Shown in pieces: positions 1-8,916 of a DNA stretch of 64,000 bases. Source of the stretch: Methylobacterium sp. Leaf91 (GTDB lineage: Bacteria > Pseudomonadota > Alphaproteobacteria > Rhizobiales > Beijerinckiaceae); NCBI RefSeq assembly GCF_001422815.1, contig NZ_LMMP01000005.1:63143-127142 (forward strand), in the 5' to 3' direction. Each line of letters opens with the position of its first letter. The stretch's first letter is position 1. The position numbers and the translations under genes were made by a program. Below the pieces are notes generated by a model. It saw only the letters and a list, made by a program, of their open reading frames with translations. It made no database searches and had not been told where the DNA came from.

Positions 1-534
1 CAGCTGCAATCCGAGAACGGCATGCTCGGCATGGGGCCTTTCCCTTACGAGGGGGAGGAAGACCCCGACCTCATCAATGCCGGCAAGCAGACGATCACCG
101 AATTGCCGACCACGAGCTATTTCTCGTCCTCCGATTCCTTCGGCATGGTCCGGGGAGGGCACATCAACCTGTCGATCCTCGGCGCCATGCAGGTCGCCGA
201 GAATGGCGACCTCGCCAATTGGATGATCCCCGGCAAGATGGTGAAGGGCATGGGCGGCGCCATGGACCTCGTCGCCGGTGTGAAGAAGGTGGTGGTGGTG
301 ATGGAGCACACCGCCAAAGGCAAGGATGGGTCGGAAAGCCCGAAGCTCCTGACTGCCTGTGACCTGCCCCTGACCGGCACCGCCGTGGTCGACATGGTGA
401 TCACCGATCTCGGCGTCTTCACCATCGACAAGAAGGGCGATGGCGGCATGGTCCTGGTCGAACTCGCCGACGGTGTCACCGAGGATGAAATCCGGTCGAA
501 GACCCAAGGGGCCTTCACCGTCGCGTTGACCTGA
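1..534 (+). CDS. scoB: 3-oxoacid CoA-transferase subunit B (3' part; start lies upstream of the window)
   Basis: The reading frame is open from base 1, so the gene is cut by the window edge; about 177 residues are visible of a family that usually has about 210-215. The B subunit pairs with an A subunit to move CoA from succinyl-CoA or acyl-CoA to a 3-oxoacid, in ketone-body or 3-oxoadipate metabolism. Recognisable family segments are [14 protein letters not shown] near visible residue 55, the [19 protein letters not shown] stretch and the EHTAKG segment. The active-site glutamate segment would lie upstream or at the very edge. The A subunit is expected immediately upstream, outside the window. 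A strong hairpin terminator follows at 571-603. Acetoacetate and 3-oxoadipate specificities cannot be told apart from this fragment. Confidence 0.9.
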   Translation, partial: QLQSENGMLGMGPFPYEGEEDPDLINAGKQTITELPTTSYFSSSDSFGMVRGGHINLSILGAMQVAENGDLANWMIPGKMVKGMGGAMDLVAGVKKVVVVMEHTAKGKDGSESPKLLTACDLPLTGTAVVDMVITDLGVFTIDKKGDGGMVLVELADGVTEDEIRSKTQGAFTVALT

Positions 535-570
535 ATCCGGCCCGGCACAATCCGACCGGTCGTTGCAAAA

Positions 571-603
571 GGCTCCCGATGCGATCGCATCGGGAGCCTT
601 TTT
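571..603. terminator. Intrinsic terminator between convergent genes
   Basis: A 28-base perfect palindrome (571-598, arms GGCTCCCGATGCGA and its complement) is followed by five T residues. It lies 36 bases after the stop of scoB and about 30 bases beyond the stop of the convergent pyruvyl transferase-like gene. It should terminate scoB and, having a symmetrical stem, may also block read-through from the other side. Confidence 0.85.
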
Positions 604-633
604 CGTCGACGCCGCAGAGGTCTCGCAGGCGTT

Positions 634-1728
634 TCAACCTCGTGCGGCCGGCGGCTCCTCGATCCGGACGGGGAACGGGAAGGCGGCGCGCAACGGCTTC
701 GTGTCGAGGGGGGAAGGCGGGAGCACGCATCTGCGGCGCTCCAGCCATGACAGGTCGCTGAACTGACGCGGGAGTTCGAGGGCTTCGTGGGCGAGCCCCA
801 CCGATTGCTTGTAATCCCGCATCTTGAAGGAATCCTTCGCCTCGGCGTTCGGCTCGGACAGACGCGCCGATTGTGCGGGCACACCATAGGCATGGGCCAC
901 GATGAGGCCGTGCAACGATGTGGTGACGATCTCGTCGCAGGACAGGATCTCGCGGACCACCCGCTCGATATCCTCGAACGTCACGCCCAGGAGTGGGATG
1001 ACCTTGACATGGTCGGCGCCGACCGCCTCGAGAGCCTCACGGATACGGTTCTCCTGCAGCACGTGCGGGATGATGCCGACCTTGTGGGTCTTCGCCACCA
1101 CCGGCGCATAAAGCTCGGGCAGGAGGATGGCGGCATCGCCGTAGATTTCGGGGCATTGCCCCCCTGCCGCCAGAACGGCGTCGCGGGACAAAGGTCCGCG
1201 CACCGCCGAGTAGATCGCGGTCGGGCAGAGAGTATCGGTGCTGCGGGGCATGCCGGTGCCCCAGAGGTGCATGCCGGGACGGGCGAACTTGGCGGTGCTT
1301 CCGATACAGAGGCCATCCGCCTCCTTCGCATTGTGCCACCGGGGCATTACGCCGAAAGCATGCCACAGCACGTAAGGCGTGAGGATATCGCCGAAATTTC
1401 CGGGAAACGGACTGCGCATCCACCAGATCTTCGGACGGAACCGCTCGTCGAGTCTCGCCTCCGCTGCGATATCATCGAGCGTCAGCAGAGCGCGGTAGGC
1501 CGATACGAGAGCCCCCCATTTTTCCACCGACTGGCCCAACAGCTCGGCCTCGAGCGCGAGGAACGCATCTCGCTCTCCACTCCTGAGAAAAGCCAGGAAG
1601 GTTTTCTCCGCGAGCGACTCTTCTTCTTTCGCCAAGGTTGGTCTCCCCCTTACGGAACCGGCTATCGAGCCGAAGCCGCGTTTCGGAAAATTACAATGCG
1701 ATGACAATGGCTTAACGTGCCTTGTCAT
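634..1728 (-). CDS. Polysaccharide pyruvyl transferase family protein
   Basis: The protein (364 residues from ATG 1728) carries a polysaccharide pyruvyl transferase (WcaK/CsaB-like) domain. Visible features are the N-terminal NFGDILTPYVLWHAFG segment near residue 110, a central YGDAAILLPELY segment, and the C-terminal TTSLHGLIVAHAYG motif typical of this fold. Family members transfer pyruvate ketals to sugars of exopolysaccharide or cell wall, though many homologues have no assigned substrate. The first 90 residues lie outside the domain. The start is uncertain: a TTG at 1635 follows a GGGGGAG ribosome-binding sequence and would give a protein of about 333 residues. No sugar-polymer operon surrounds it, although the divergent phosphohexomutase gene could supply sugar phosphates. 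Confidence 0.75.
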   Translation of the reverse strand: MTRHVKPLSSHCNFPKRGFGSIAGSVRGRPTLAKEEESLAEKTFLAFLRSGERDAFLALEAELLGQSVEKWGALVSAYRALLTLDDIAAEARLDERFRPKIWWMRSPFPGNFGDILTPYVLWHAFGVMPRWHNAKEADGLCIGSTAKFARPGMHLWGTGMPRSTDTLCPTAIYSAVRGPLSRDAVLAAGGQCPEIYGDAAILLPELYAPVVAKTHKVGIIPHVLQENRIREALEAVGADHVKVIPLLGVTFEDIERVVREILSCDEIVTTSLHGLIVAHAYGVPAQSARLSEPNAEAKDSFKMRDYKQSVGLAHEALELPRQFSDLSWLERRRCVLPPSPLDTKPLRAAFPFPVRIEEPPAARG

Positions 1729-2086
1729 GGGGCATGCGCGGAAGGGTTATCTCAAGGCGCACCGTCTCTGTCGAGGCGATTTCGCAGGCCGCTCTTTGCT
1801 CGACGGATCATACGGGTGATGGCACGCAGCATCGTGCGGGCAGGGCAATCGCATCATCCATGCTCTGATCCGACCTCCAGTGCCCCGGACGATGCTCGCC
1901 CGAGCGAGCCCAATCGTGAGGTGGAGCCCCTTCGGAACCCCGCTCCGGACCGCACCCTCCGAATGGGGCGACCAAAAGTTGCGCAAAGGACCAGCCTGCC
2001 ATTTGAGACGACGGCGCAACCCACTTAGAAGCGGGGTTTACCGCAACGCTCGGCGCGCGGTCACGCCCTTTGCAAGTGGAAAGCTC
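1729..2086. other. Intergenic region between divergent genes
   Basis: This 358-base stretch separates the pyruvyl transferase-like gene from the divergent phosphohexomutase gene. It should contain both promoters, but no clear -35/-10 pair, operator or small gene could be singled out. The phosphohexomutase frame is open upstream to about 1880, but that part encodes an arginine-rich sequence with no family resemblance and is treated as noncoding. Confidence 0.5.
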
Positions 2087-3511
2087 ATGAGCAGTCTGAA
2101 ATTCGGAACCAGCGGCCTGCGCGGATTGGTGACGGACCTCGTAGGATGGCCGAGCTACGCCTATGCCAGCGCGTTCTTCCGCTCGGTCGCCGCGACGGCT
2201 GGCGAGGGCGCGTCCGAACGGATCGTCGTCATCGGGCGGGATCTGCGTGACAGCAGCGCGGGGATCGCAGCCACGGTGGCAAATGCCGCCGCGGCGGCCG
2301 GGTTCAGCGTGTACGATTGCGGCGCGCTACCGACCCCGGCTCTCGCCCTGGAAGCGATCCGGCGCGGGGCCTGCGCCGTCATGGTCACAGGCAGTCACAT
2401 CCCGTCGGATCGCAACGGCCTGAAATTCTACCGGCCCGATGGAGAGATCACCAAGACCGACGAGGTCGCCATCCTCGCCGCCCTGGGCGACATCACCAAG
2501 GCCGGGGACATGCCGAAGGCCGATTCAGCCATTCAGGAGCCTGGCGCCATCGACCGCTACCGGCAGCGCTATACCGATGCCTTCGCACCGACCATCCTGG
2601 CTGGTCAAAGGATCGCGGTCTATCAGCAGAGCTCGGTCGCGCGGGACCTCCTCGCCGACGTGCTGGCCGCGCTCGGGGCTGACATCGTACCGATCGGCCG
2701 CTCCGACAGCTTCATTCCGATCGACACGGAAGCACACCGTCCCGAGGATATCGCGTTCATCCGCGATGCCATGGCGTCGGGCGGCTTCGACGCGCTCGTG
2801 ACGACCGATGGCGATGCGGACCGCCCGCTGCTCGCGGATGCCGCCGGCAGAATCGTGCGGGGAGACGTTCTCGGGCTGATCACCGCTCGCTACCTCGGCG
2901 TCGACACGGTGGTGGTGCCGGTCACGGCGGGCTCGGCGATCGAGCATGCGGGCGGGTTCCGGAGCGTGTTGCGCACCAAGGTCGGCTCTCCCTTCGTCAT
3001 TGCCGGGATGGACCGGGCGAAGAGCGAAGGCGCGAGCACCGTCGTCGGTTTCGAGGCCAATGGCGGGTTCCTCCTTGGCTCGGACGTCGTCATCGATGGC
3101 AAGACACTGCTGGCCCTGCCGACGCGTGATGCGATCCTTCCGATCGTGGCGACATTGGCGGCCGCGCAGGAAGCCCGCCTGACCCTCGCTGAACTCGTCA
3201 CGTCGCTGAATGTCGGCGAGACGGCGAGCGATCGTCTTCCCAATACGCCCGCAGAGCGAAGCGGCGCGTTGCTGCGCCAACTCGGTCAGGACTCGTTCCG
3301 CGGGGAATTCTTCCGCCCGATCGGTACGCCCCAGGGCGTGGATGAACAGGACGGCGTCAGGGTCGAACTCGACGGCGGCCGGACGATCCATTTTCGTCCG
3401 TCCGGCAATGCGCCCGAACTGCGCTGCTACGCGGAGGCGGGATCGGCCGCGGACGCTGAAGAATTGGTACGCTGGGGATTGGCCGCAGCGGCCGCGGCCA
3501 TGACAAACTGA
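2087..3511 (+). CDS. Phosphomannomutase/phosphoglucomutase family protein (alpha-D-phosphohexomutase)
   Basis: The enzyme (474 residues) interconverts hexose 1- and 6-phosphates through a phosphoserine intermediate. All four hallmark loops are visible: the phosphoserine loop TGSHIPSDRNG near residue 100 (a variant of the usual TASHNP), the magnesium loop DGDADRP near residue 243, the sugar loop GFEANGGF near residue 320, and the phosphate loop FRPSGNAPELRCY near residue 435. The start at 2087 was chosen because the protein then begins with the family-typical KFGTSGLRG and a GGAAAG sequence lies just upstream. Substrate preference (mannose or glucose phosphate) cannot be read from the sequence. 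It is likely a source of nucleotide-sugar precursors for surface polysaccharide. Confidence 0.9.
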   Translation: MSSLKFGTSGLRGLVTDLVGWPSYAYASAFFRSVAATAGEGASERIVVIGRDLRDSSAGIAATVANAAAAAGFSVYDCGALPTPALALEAIRRGACAVMVTGSHIPSDRNGLKFYRPDGEITKTDEVAILAALGDITKAGDMPKADSAIQEPGAIDRYRQRYTDAFAPTILAGQRIAVYQQSSVARDLLADVLAALGADIVPIGRSDSFIPIDTEAHRPEDIAFIRDAMASGGFDALVTTDGDADRPLLADAAGRIVRGDVLGLITARYLGVDTVVVPVTAGSAIEHAGGFRSVLRTKVGSPFVIAGMDRAKSEGASTVVGFEANGGFLLGSDVVIDGKTLLALPTRDAILPIVATLAAAQEARLTLAELVTSLNVGETASDRLPNTPAERSGALLRQLGQDSFRGEFFRPIGTPQGVDEQDGVRVELDGGRTIHFRPSGNAPELRCYAEAGSAADAEELVRWGLAAAAAAMTN

Positions 3512-3517
3512 GCCGAG

Positions 3518-3575
3518 CGAGTCCAGGGGCGGGCCAGGCGGGCCCGCTCCTGGCCGGTCCCTGCACCTGGACTCG
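3518..3575. terminator. Nested hairpin after the phosphohexomutase gene
   Basis: Outer arms CGAGTCCAGG (3518-3527) and CCTGGACTCG (3566-3575) are perfectly complementary. A second hairpin (3523-3553, GCGGGCC/GGCCCGC core with CCAGG/CCTGG flanks) competes with the outer pairing. It starts 6 bases after the stop codon. There is no T-tract, so it may act as a terminator or as an mRNA 3'-end stabiliser. Confidence 0.5.
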
Positions 3576-3650
3576 ATCCATTCTCGACCGGGAATCGCCC
3601 CGGTTCTGGTCCCGCCCGGATCGGGCCGAAAACGCTTCGGCAATGGCTGG

Positions 3651-3896
3651 TTAGGCGGCGATCGCGAGGCGGCCGGTCCGCCTTGCTTCGCTCGTGTCCG
3701 ATGGGGTGCTGGAGTTTGAAGGACCTGCGAGACGGATAAGGTTTGCGACAAGCATACCGGCACGATGCCGACGATCTTGCGGCGCACTGAGCAGACGCAC
3801 CACCTCGGACGAAGTATCCCACGGGAACAGAGCTTCACCGATGTCGCCGAATACGAGACATCCTTCTCTCACGATCCTGAAATAGAGCAAACCCAT
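3651..3896 (-). CDS. Possible small protein, DUF6894-like (uncertain)
   Basis: An 81-residue frame starts at ATG 3896. Its N-terminus (YFRIVREG followed by LVFGDIGEAL) resembles the YF-x-V-x-DG-x-L-x-D-x-EG pattern of DUF6894 proteins, which are common in Methylobacteriaceae. Those proteins normally continue with an alanine-rich helix, and that part is not convincing here. No good ribosome binding site is seen. The longer version of the frame, starting at 4091, is antisense to the next gene and is rejected. It could be a decayed gene or chance. Confidence 0.3.
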   Translation of the reverse strand: MGLLYFRIVREGCLVFGDIGEALFPWDTSSEVVRLLSAPQDRRHRAGMLVANLIRLAGPSNSSTPSDTSEARRTGRLAIAA

Positions 3897-3911
3897 CCCG
3901 AAAAGCTCGAC

Positions 3912-3917
3912 TATAAT
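3912..3917 (+). promoter_or_regulatory. -10-like element upstream of the MBL-fold gene
   Basis: A perfect TATAAT lies 47 bases before the start codon at 3964, in a locally AT-rich patch. No convincing -35 hexamer sits 16-18 bases further upstream. A GAGGAGG ribosome binding site at 3952-3958 precedes the ATG by 5 bases. Confidence 0.35.
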
Positions 3918-3963
3918 GTATACAGAGCAGGAGCCGTGACGCGTCGGCGTCGAGGAGGATGGG

Positions 3964-5082
3964 ATGGCCCGAGAGATCGGCAGGCGTGGCTTTCTGAAGG
4001 CCTCGGCGGCTCTTGCCGCGACCGCAACGGCCGGGTTTTCGTGTATCGAGATCGCGAATGCCGCGACGATCGAGATACCGACGGTCGACACGCTGAGCTT
4101 GCGCGTCTTGATCGACTCGTCCCACGATCAGTTCCTCAAGCCCGCGACGGTTCAGGGTGTCGTCCACCAGCCACCCGGGAACGGGCGCGGCAGCGATTAC
4201 CGCAAGGTTCTGCACAACCAATGGGGCCTGTCGCTGTTCGCGGAATCGCGGCGCGCGGACGAGGCACGCACGATCCTGCTCGATTTTGGCTACAGCCCCG
4301 ATGCGTTGCTGAACAACATCGAGATCCTGAAGGTCGACCCGTCCAAGATCGACGCCCTCATCGTCAGCCACGGCCATCACGATCATTACGGCGGCCTCAA
4401 CGGGTTCCTGGACAAGTACCGCGCATCCCTGCCCGCGGATCTGACGCTCTATGCCGGCGGCGAGGACAATTTCTGTCACCGCGTCAGCCCGAGCAAGGTG
4501 CAGGGGCAGTTCACGGATTTCGGCCAGCTCGACCGGCGTGAGTTGACGGCGCAGAAGATCAGGACAGTCCTGTGCGAGACACCCACGGTGGTGGCCGGCC
4601 ATGCCTTCACCACGGGTCAGATCAAGCGCTCCTCCATCGAGCGCATCCTGCCCAACACCTTCGTGGAACGCGGCATCAAGGACGGTCTCGGCTGCGATGC
4701 CACCCACTATTCGCCGGCTGAACTACAGGGGCAAATCATTCCCGACGAGCATGTCCACGAACACGCCACCTGCTTCAACGTGAAGGGCAAGGGCCTCGTC
4801 GTCATCAGTTCCTGCGGCCATGTGGGAATCGTCAATTCGGTCCGTCAGGCCCAGGCCGTCTCGGGTGTCGAGAAGGTCCATGCCATCGTCGGCGGGTTCC
4901 ATCTCGGGCCGGCGTCGAAAGACTATCTCACCCAGATCGTGGCCGAGATCCGAAAGCTCGATCCCGACGTGGTCATTCCCATGCATTGCAGCGGCCTCAA
5001 CTTCGCGCTGGAAGCCCAGGCGCAGATGCCCGCCAACGTGATCGTGCCGACCACGGGCAGCCGTCTCACCTTCGGTGCGTAG
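3964..5082 (+). CDS. Tat-exported metallo-beta-lactamase-fold hydrolase
   Basis: The 372-residue protein begins with a twin-arginine signal (GRRGFLKASAALAATATAG, about residues 6-25), so export of a folded metalloprotein is expected. The metal-binding motif HGHHDHYGG near residue 138 is the MBL signature H-x-H-x-D-H, and further metal-ligand candidates are the later histidines near SCGHVG (about 280), GGFHLG (about 310) and MHCSG (about 340). The closest match in memory is the group annotated as dihydropterin-ribofuranosylaminobenzene 5'-phosphate synthase-like MBL proteins, but that name should not be taken as function. The start follows GAGGAGG at 5 bases. The stop overlaps the start of the SCO1-like gene by 8 bases, implying co-translation. 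Confidence 0.85.
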   Translation: MAREIGRRGFLKASAALAATATAGFSCIEIANAATIEIPTVDTLSLRVLIDSSHDQFLKPATVQGVVHQPPGNGRGSDYRKVLHNQWGLSLFAESRRADEARTILLDFGYSPDALLNNIEILKVDPSKIDALIVSHGHHDHYGGLNGFLDKYRASLPADLTLYAGGEDNFCHRVSPSKVQGQFTDFGQLDRRELTAQKIRTVLCETPTVVAGHAFTTGQIKRSSIERILPNTFVERGIKDGLGCDATHYSPAELQGQIIPDEHVHEHATCFNVKGKGLVVISSCGHVGIVNSVRQAQAVSGVEKVHAIVGGFHLGPASKDYLTQIVAEIRKLDPDVVIPMHCSGLNFALEAQAQMPANVIVPTTGSRLTFGA

Positions 5083-5689
5083 GTCCGCAGCCGCGGCGCT
5101 GTTCCTGTCGCTCCTGGCCTGGCACGCCATGGTGCCGGCTCGTGGCGCGGAGCCGGCGCGACGCTCGGCTGCGGAGTTGATGGACGTGCTGATGTGGAAC
5201 CGCGAGCCGGTGGGCGGGCCCTTCAGTCTCGTCGATCACGAGGGGCGCAGGCGCACGGAGGCCGACTTTCGCGGCAAGCTCCTCCTCGTCTATTTCGGCT
5301 ACACCTCGTGTCCCGATATCTGCCCGACCGACCTCATGGAGATCGCCCGCGCCCTCACCCTGCTGGGCGCGGAGTCGGAGGCGGTCCAGCCGCTGTTCAT
5401 TACCCTCGATCCGGAGCGGGACACGGTCGCGCATCTCGCCGAATACGTGCCGAACTTCTCGCCCCGGCTCGTGGGCCTGACGGGAGGACCGGCGGCGATC
5501 CGTCAGGCTGCCGATGCCTACCGGGTGTTCTTCGAAACGGGCGTGGGAGTGAATGGTGACAGGACGATCGACCACTCGGCCTTCATCTACCTGATGGACC
5601 GGTCGGGGGCCTATCTCGGCTTCTTCCCGCCGGGCACCTCGGCCGAGCGAATGCTGACGATCATCCGCCCCCATCTCGCTCAGCCCTGA
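5075..5689 (+). CDS. SCO1/SenC family copper-binding thioredoxin-fold protein
   Basis: This periplasmic 204-residue protein has a signal peptide at residues 1-24 followed by an SCO domain. The copper-site cysteines are in SCPDICPTD (CxxxC, about residues 82-86), and the third ligand histidine is in TIDHSAF near residue 168. Family members deliver or reduce copper for the CuA site of cytochrome oxidases or act as thiol-disulfide proteins. The start is GTG at 5075, inside the last codons of the upstream gene. No oxidase genes are nearby, so the partner is unclear; the overlap instead links it to the exported MBL protein. Confidence 0.88.
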   Translation: MRRSAAAALFLSLLAWHAMVPARGAEPARRSAAELMDVLMWNREPVGGPFSLVDHEGRRRTEADFRGKLLLVYFGYTSCPDICPTDLMEIARALTLLGAESEAVQPLFITLDPERDTVAHLAEYVPNFSPRLVGLTGGPAAIRQAADAYRVFFETGVGVNGDRTIDHSAFIYLMDRSGAYLGFFPPGTSAERMLTIIRPHLAQP

Positions 5690-5722
5690 CGGCTGCGCAT
5701 CGAGCCTCCACCGTCGATCAGA

Positions 5723-6613
5723 TCATCGCGCCATGCCCCAGCGCCGCACGGTGAGCCGCTCGAAGGCCGCGAACACGATGTTCTCGACAACGAGGCCAAT
5801 GACGACGACGAGGACGAGGCCGGCGAAGACGCGGTCGGTGTAGAGTTCGTTGCGGTTCTGGAAGATGTACCAGCCGAGACCGCCGCGCCCCGAGGAGGCG
5901 CCGAAGACGAGCTCCGCCGCGATCAAGGTACGCCAGGCGAAAGCCCATCCGATCTTGAGGCCGGACAGGATCGCCGGCAGGGCGGCGGGGATGAGGATCT
6001 GAATCACATAGGACGGGCCGCGCAGGCCGTAATTGCGCCCGGCCATGCGCAAGGTTTCGGGCACGCCCTGAAAGCCCGCATAGGTGTTGAGCGCCATCGG
6101 CCACAGCACCGAATGGATGAGGACGAAGATCAGACTGCCGGAACCGAGGCCGAACCAGAGCAGGGCCAGCGGCAGCAATGCGATCGCCGGCAGCGGATTG
6201 AACATCGCCGTCAGGGTCGAGAGCAGGTCGCGGCCGAACTGGGTCGAGACGGCCAGCGTCGTCAGCAGGAAGGCCAGGACGATCCCGCAGACATAGCCCT
6301 GCAGCAGCACGACGAGCGAGATCCGTACCCGATCCAGCAATTCGCCGTTCACCAAACCATCGAACAGGGCCGCCATCGTGGCGCCGAAGCCGGGCAGCAG
6401 CAGGTCGTTGTCCTGCCACCGCGCCAACCCCTCCCAGAGGAGGATCAGGGCGACGATGATCAGGCCCTTGCGGAGCCAATCCTGCTGCCAGAGCCGGGTC
6501 GAGAACGGCAGCACCCGTTCCACCGGGGCTTCCACGAAGGGGGCGAGCACATGGTCGTATTCCGGGCGGATCGGCGGCACGAGGGGCCGGCCCGCGAGAC
6601 TGGCATTGCTCAT
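5723..6613 (-). CDS. ABC transporter permease, sulfonate/taurine/nitrate type
   Basis: The 296-residue inner-membrane protein belongs to the BPD-transporter (SsuC/TauC/NrtB) permease group. A hydrophilic N-terminus of about 70 residues precedes six hydrophobic segments. The EAA-type loop contacting the ATPase is visible as [19 protein letters not shown] around residues 180-200. It overlaps the upstream ATPase gene by 4 bases. With the ATPase and binding protein it forms a complete importer in the order binding protein, ATPase, permease. The neighbourhood favours an organosulfur substrate, but nitrate, taurine or thiamine-precursor transport cannot be excluded. Confidence 0.88.
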   Translation of the reverse strand: MSNASLAGRPLVPPIRPEYDHVLAPFVEAPVERVLPFSTRLWQQDWLRKGLIIVALILLWEGLARWQDNDLLLPGFGATMAALFDGLVNGELLDRVRISLVVLLQGYVCGIVLAFLLTTLAVSTQFGRDLLSTLTAMFNPLPAIALLPLALLWFGLGSGSLIFVLIHSVLWPMALNTYAGFQGVPETLRMAGRNYGLRGPSYVIQILIPAALPAILSGLKIGWAFAWRTLIAAELVFGASSGRGGLGWYIFQNRNELYTDRVFAGLVLVVVIGLVVENIVFAAFERLTVRRWGMAR

Positions 6614-7515
6614 GCCGAAACCTCCGTGGATGCGCGGCTTTCGGGTGCGGCCTCGAACAGGCGGCTGTGCAGTCGCTGCACCGCGTCCTGAAAATCGTGG
6701 CTCCCGATGCTGGTCAGATCGAAAGCATGGCTGTTGAACTCGGCCCGCACCCGGCCCGGATGGGGCGAGAGCAGCGCCACCCGGTTCCCGACCACCAGGG
6801 CCTCCTCGATGGAATGGGTGACGAAGAGAAGGGTGAAGGGGGCCTCGTCCCAGAGGGACAGCAACTCCTCCTGCATCCGGCGCCGGGTCAGGGCATCCAG
6901 AGCCGCGAAGGGCTCGTCCATCATCAGGACCTTCGGCTGCATCGCGAGCGCCCGGGCGATCGCCACGCGCTGCTTCATGCCGCCCGAGAGCTGGTGCGGG
7001 TAGCTCTCGGCGAAGGGCGTCAGCCCGACCTTGTCGATGTAGTGGCGGGCCCGCTCCATCGCTTCGCGCCGTCCCAGCGCCCGTGCCGCGCGCAAGGGGA
7101 AGGCGACGTTCTGGGCCACCGTCTTCCAGGGCGGCAACTGGTCGAATTCCTGAAACACCACGATCCGGTCGGGTCCCGGCTCGCGCACGGGCACGCCGTC
7201 GAGGGTGATCTCGCCCTCGACGGGGCGAATGAAGCCCGCAGCCGCCTTGAGCAGGGTGGACTTGCCGCAGCCCGACGGCCCCAGCAAGACAAAGCGATCC
7301 CCCTGGTGGATGTCGAGATCGATGCGATGGGTGGCGCGCACCACCCGCTCCGGCGTGCGGTATTCGAGGGTCACACCCTTGATCCGCAAAAGCGGCGATG
7401 CCTCGGCCGCGATCGGGGAACGGGCGCGCGCGTCTTCACGCCGGATGGAACCCCGCGCGCGGGATTCGGGATGTTCGGCGATGGCAAAGTCGGAACGGTG
7501 GGCTGCGAAACTCAT
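6610..7515 (-). CDS. ABC transporter ATP-binding protein, SsuB/TauB type
   Basis: The 301-residue cytoplasmic ATPase powers the adjacent permease. Walker [10 protein letters not shown] is near residue 80, the signature LSGGMKQR near 178, and Walker [13 protein letters not shown] near 198, followed by the switch histidine in VTHSIEEA. The roughly 40-residue N-terminal tail is low in conservation, so a later start is possible. The gene lies between the binding protein (11 bases away) and the permease (4-base overlap). Confidence 0.9.
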   Translation of the reverse strand: MSFAAHRSDFAIAEHPESRARGSIRREDARARSPIAAEASPLLRIKGVTLEYRTPERVVRATHRIDLDIHQGDRFVLLGPSGCGKSTLLKAAAGFIRPVEGEITLDGVPVREPGPDRIVVFQEFDQLPPWKTVAQNVAFPLRAARALGRREAMERARHYIDKVGLTPFAESYPHQLSGGMKQRVAIARALAMQPKVLMMDEPFAALDALTRRRMQEELLSLWDEAPFTLLFVTHSIEEALVVGNRVALLSPHPGRVRAEFNSHAFDLTSIGSHDFQDAVQRLHSRLFEAAPESRASTEVSA

Positions 7516-7526
7516 GGCGTGCCGCC

Positions 7527-8558
7527 TCAGCTGCCGCTGCTGATGCGCGGATCGTCGAAGAAGTAGTCGCCGATGGCCAATGGCTCGGCCTTGATCGCGC
7601 CGACCCGGTGCATGAACTTGCCGAGGCCGATCGTGTTTTCCGGCTTCACCTTGAAGGTCGCCGCAGGGTTCTTGATGATCTTCGTCAGGAGAGCCGGGTC
7701 GAGCTTGCTGTTGTTGATCCGAATATAGATGTCGGCGGCTTTCTCCGGGTTCTCGGTAATGAACGTCGCGGCTTCATCGAGCGCGCTCAGGAACGCCTTG
7801 TAGGTCTTCGGGCTATCCTTGTAGAATTTCTCCGTGGCGTAGAGCACGGTGGAGGAGGCCGGCCCGCCCTGCACGTCATAGGAATTGAGGACGATCCGGG
7901 CCTTCGGGTTCTCGGCCAGTTCCTGCTCTTGGAAGGGCGGGTTGCCGAAATGGCCCGAGATCTCCGTGCCGCCCTTGATGATCGCGGCGGTGGCCTCGGG
8001 ATGCGGGACGGCGACACTGATCTTGTCGAGTTTGGCGAAGTCCTTGTCGCCCCAAAGCTTCGCCGATGCCAGTTGCAGGATGCGCGACTGAACCGAGACG
8101 CCGACGGCGGGAACCGCGATACGGTCCTTCTCCGTGAAGTCGGCGATGGTCTTCACGTCCGGATTGTTGGTGACGAGATAGTAGGGGAAGTTGCCCAGGG
8201 ACGCGACGCCCTTGACGTTCTGCCGCCCCCTGGTGCGGTCCCAGAGGGTGAAAAGCGGGCCGACCCCGGCACCGGCGATCTCGATATTGCCGGACAGGAG
8301 GGCGTCGTTGACCGCCGAGCCGCCGGAGAGCTGGACGTAGTCCACCTTGATATCGAGGCCCGCCTGCTTGCCGTGCTTCTCGATGAGCTTCTGATCCTCG
8401 ACCACGTTGAGGAGCAGGTAGACGACACCGAATTGCTTGGCGATGCGCAATTGGCCTTCGCCGGCCGCAGCATGGCCCGCGGCCACCAGGGACAGGGCGA
8501 GCCCGCCGAAAAGGGACGCGGCCTTGCGGCGCGAGAGGGACATGCGTCGGGTCGTCAT
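7527..8558 (-). CDS. ABC transporter substrate-binding protein, NitT/TauT/SsuA type
   Basis: This 343-residue periplasmic protein has an arginine-rich, Tat-like or Sec signal ([13 protein letters not shown] then a hydrophobic stretch ending AAAG, about residues 7-33). The mature part follows the NMT1/THI5-like fold, with the [20 protein letters not shown] segment that contributes to the binding cleft near residue 85. Start 8558 was chosen over 8648 because it places the signal peptide at the N-terminus. It is the first gene of its transport operon, with a 358-base leader region upstream. Confidence 0.88.
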   Translation of the reverse strand: MTTRRMSLSRRKAASLFGGLALSLVAAGHAAAGEGQLRIAKQFGVVYLLLNVVEDQKLIEKHGKQAGLDIKVDYVQLSGGSAVNDALLSGNIEIAGAGVGPLFTLWDRTRGRQNVKGVASLGNFPYYLVTNNPDVKTIADFTEKDRIAVPAVGVSVQSRILQLASAKLWGDKDFAKLDKISVAVPHPEATAAIIKGGTEISGHFGNPPFQEQELAENPKARIVLNSYDVQGGPASSTVLYATEKFYKDSPKTYKAFLSALDEAATFITENPEKAADIYIRINNSKLDPALLTKIIKNPAATFKVKPENTIGLGKFMHRVGAIKAEPLAIGDYFFDDPRISSGS

Positions 8559-8916
8559 GGGGAACCTGCTGTCGAATTCGGGCGCGGAATGCGGAGCCGG
8601 GACGTGAAAGGCGCCTGCAAATTTGCTTGGCGGCGCTCGCCGCGTCAATGAAATCGTTCTCTTTATAGAACAGCGGATGGAGATGATCCGTCTCTGGAAC
8701 GCGTAGACTTTAGTAGCTATCCAGCTTTCGTCGATAGTAAGAAGGATATTTCCAGCACTTCAGTCGTAAGCTGGAGGTTGTCGGTTCATACCATCCCCAC
8801 AGTCGTTCGTTTTATGGGACACGGAGGGCAGCTTGTCGGATGCAAGGCCGGTCACCGTCCCCGCCACACCAACTCATGTGCCGGATCGATCTCGCCCGAT
8901 CGGCACGGGGGCCGGA
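8559..8916. other. Intergenic region upstream of the sulfonate-type ABC operon
   Basis: This 358-base stretch should hold the promoter of the 8558-5723 operon; it is more AT-rich than its flanks around 8650-8780. metI ends at its far side. No known riboswitch or clear operator was recognised, and no small gene is supported. Confidence 0.5.

Noticed and set aside
787..1704. Plus-strand open frame of 305 codons
   Set aside because: It is antisense to the pyruvyl transferase-like gene, rich in histidine and arginine, with no family features.
3835..4707. Minus-strand open frame of 290 codons
   Set aside because: It is antisense to the MBL-fold gene, which has a Tat signal, metal motif and ribosome binding site.
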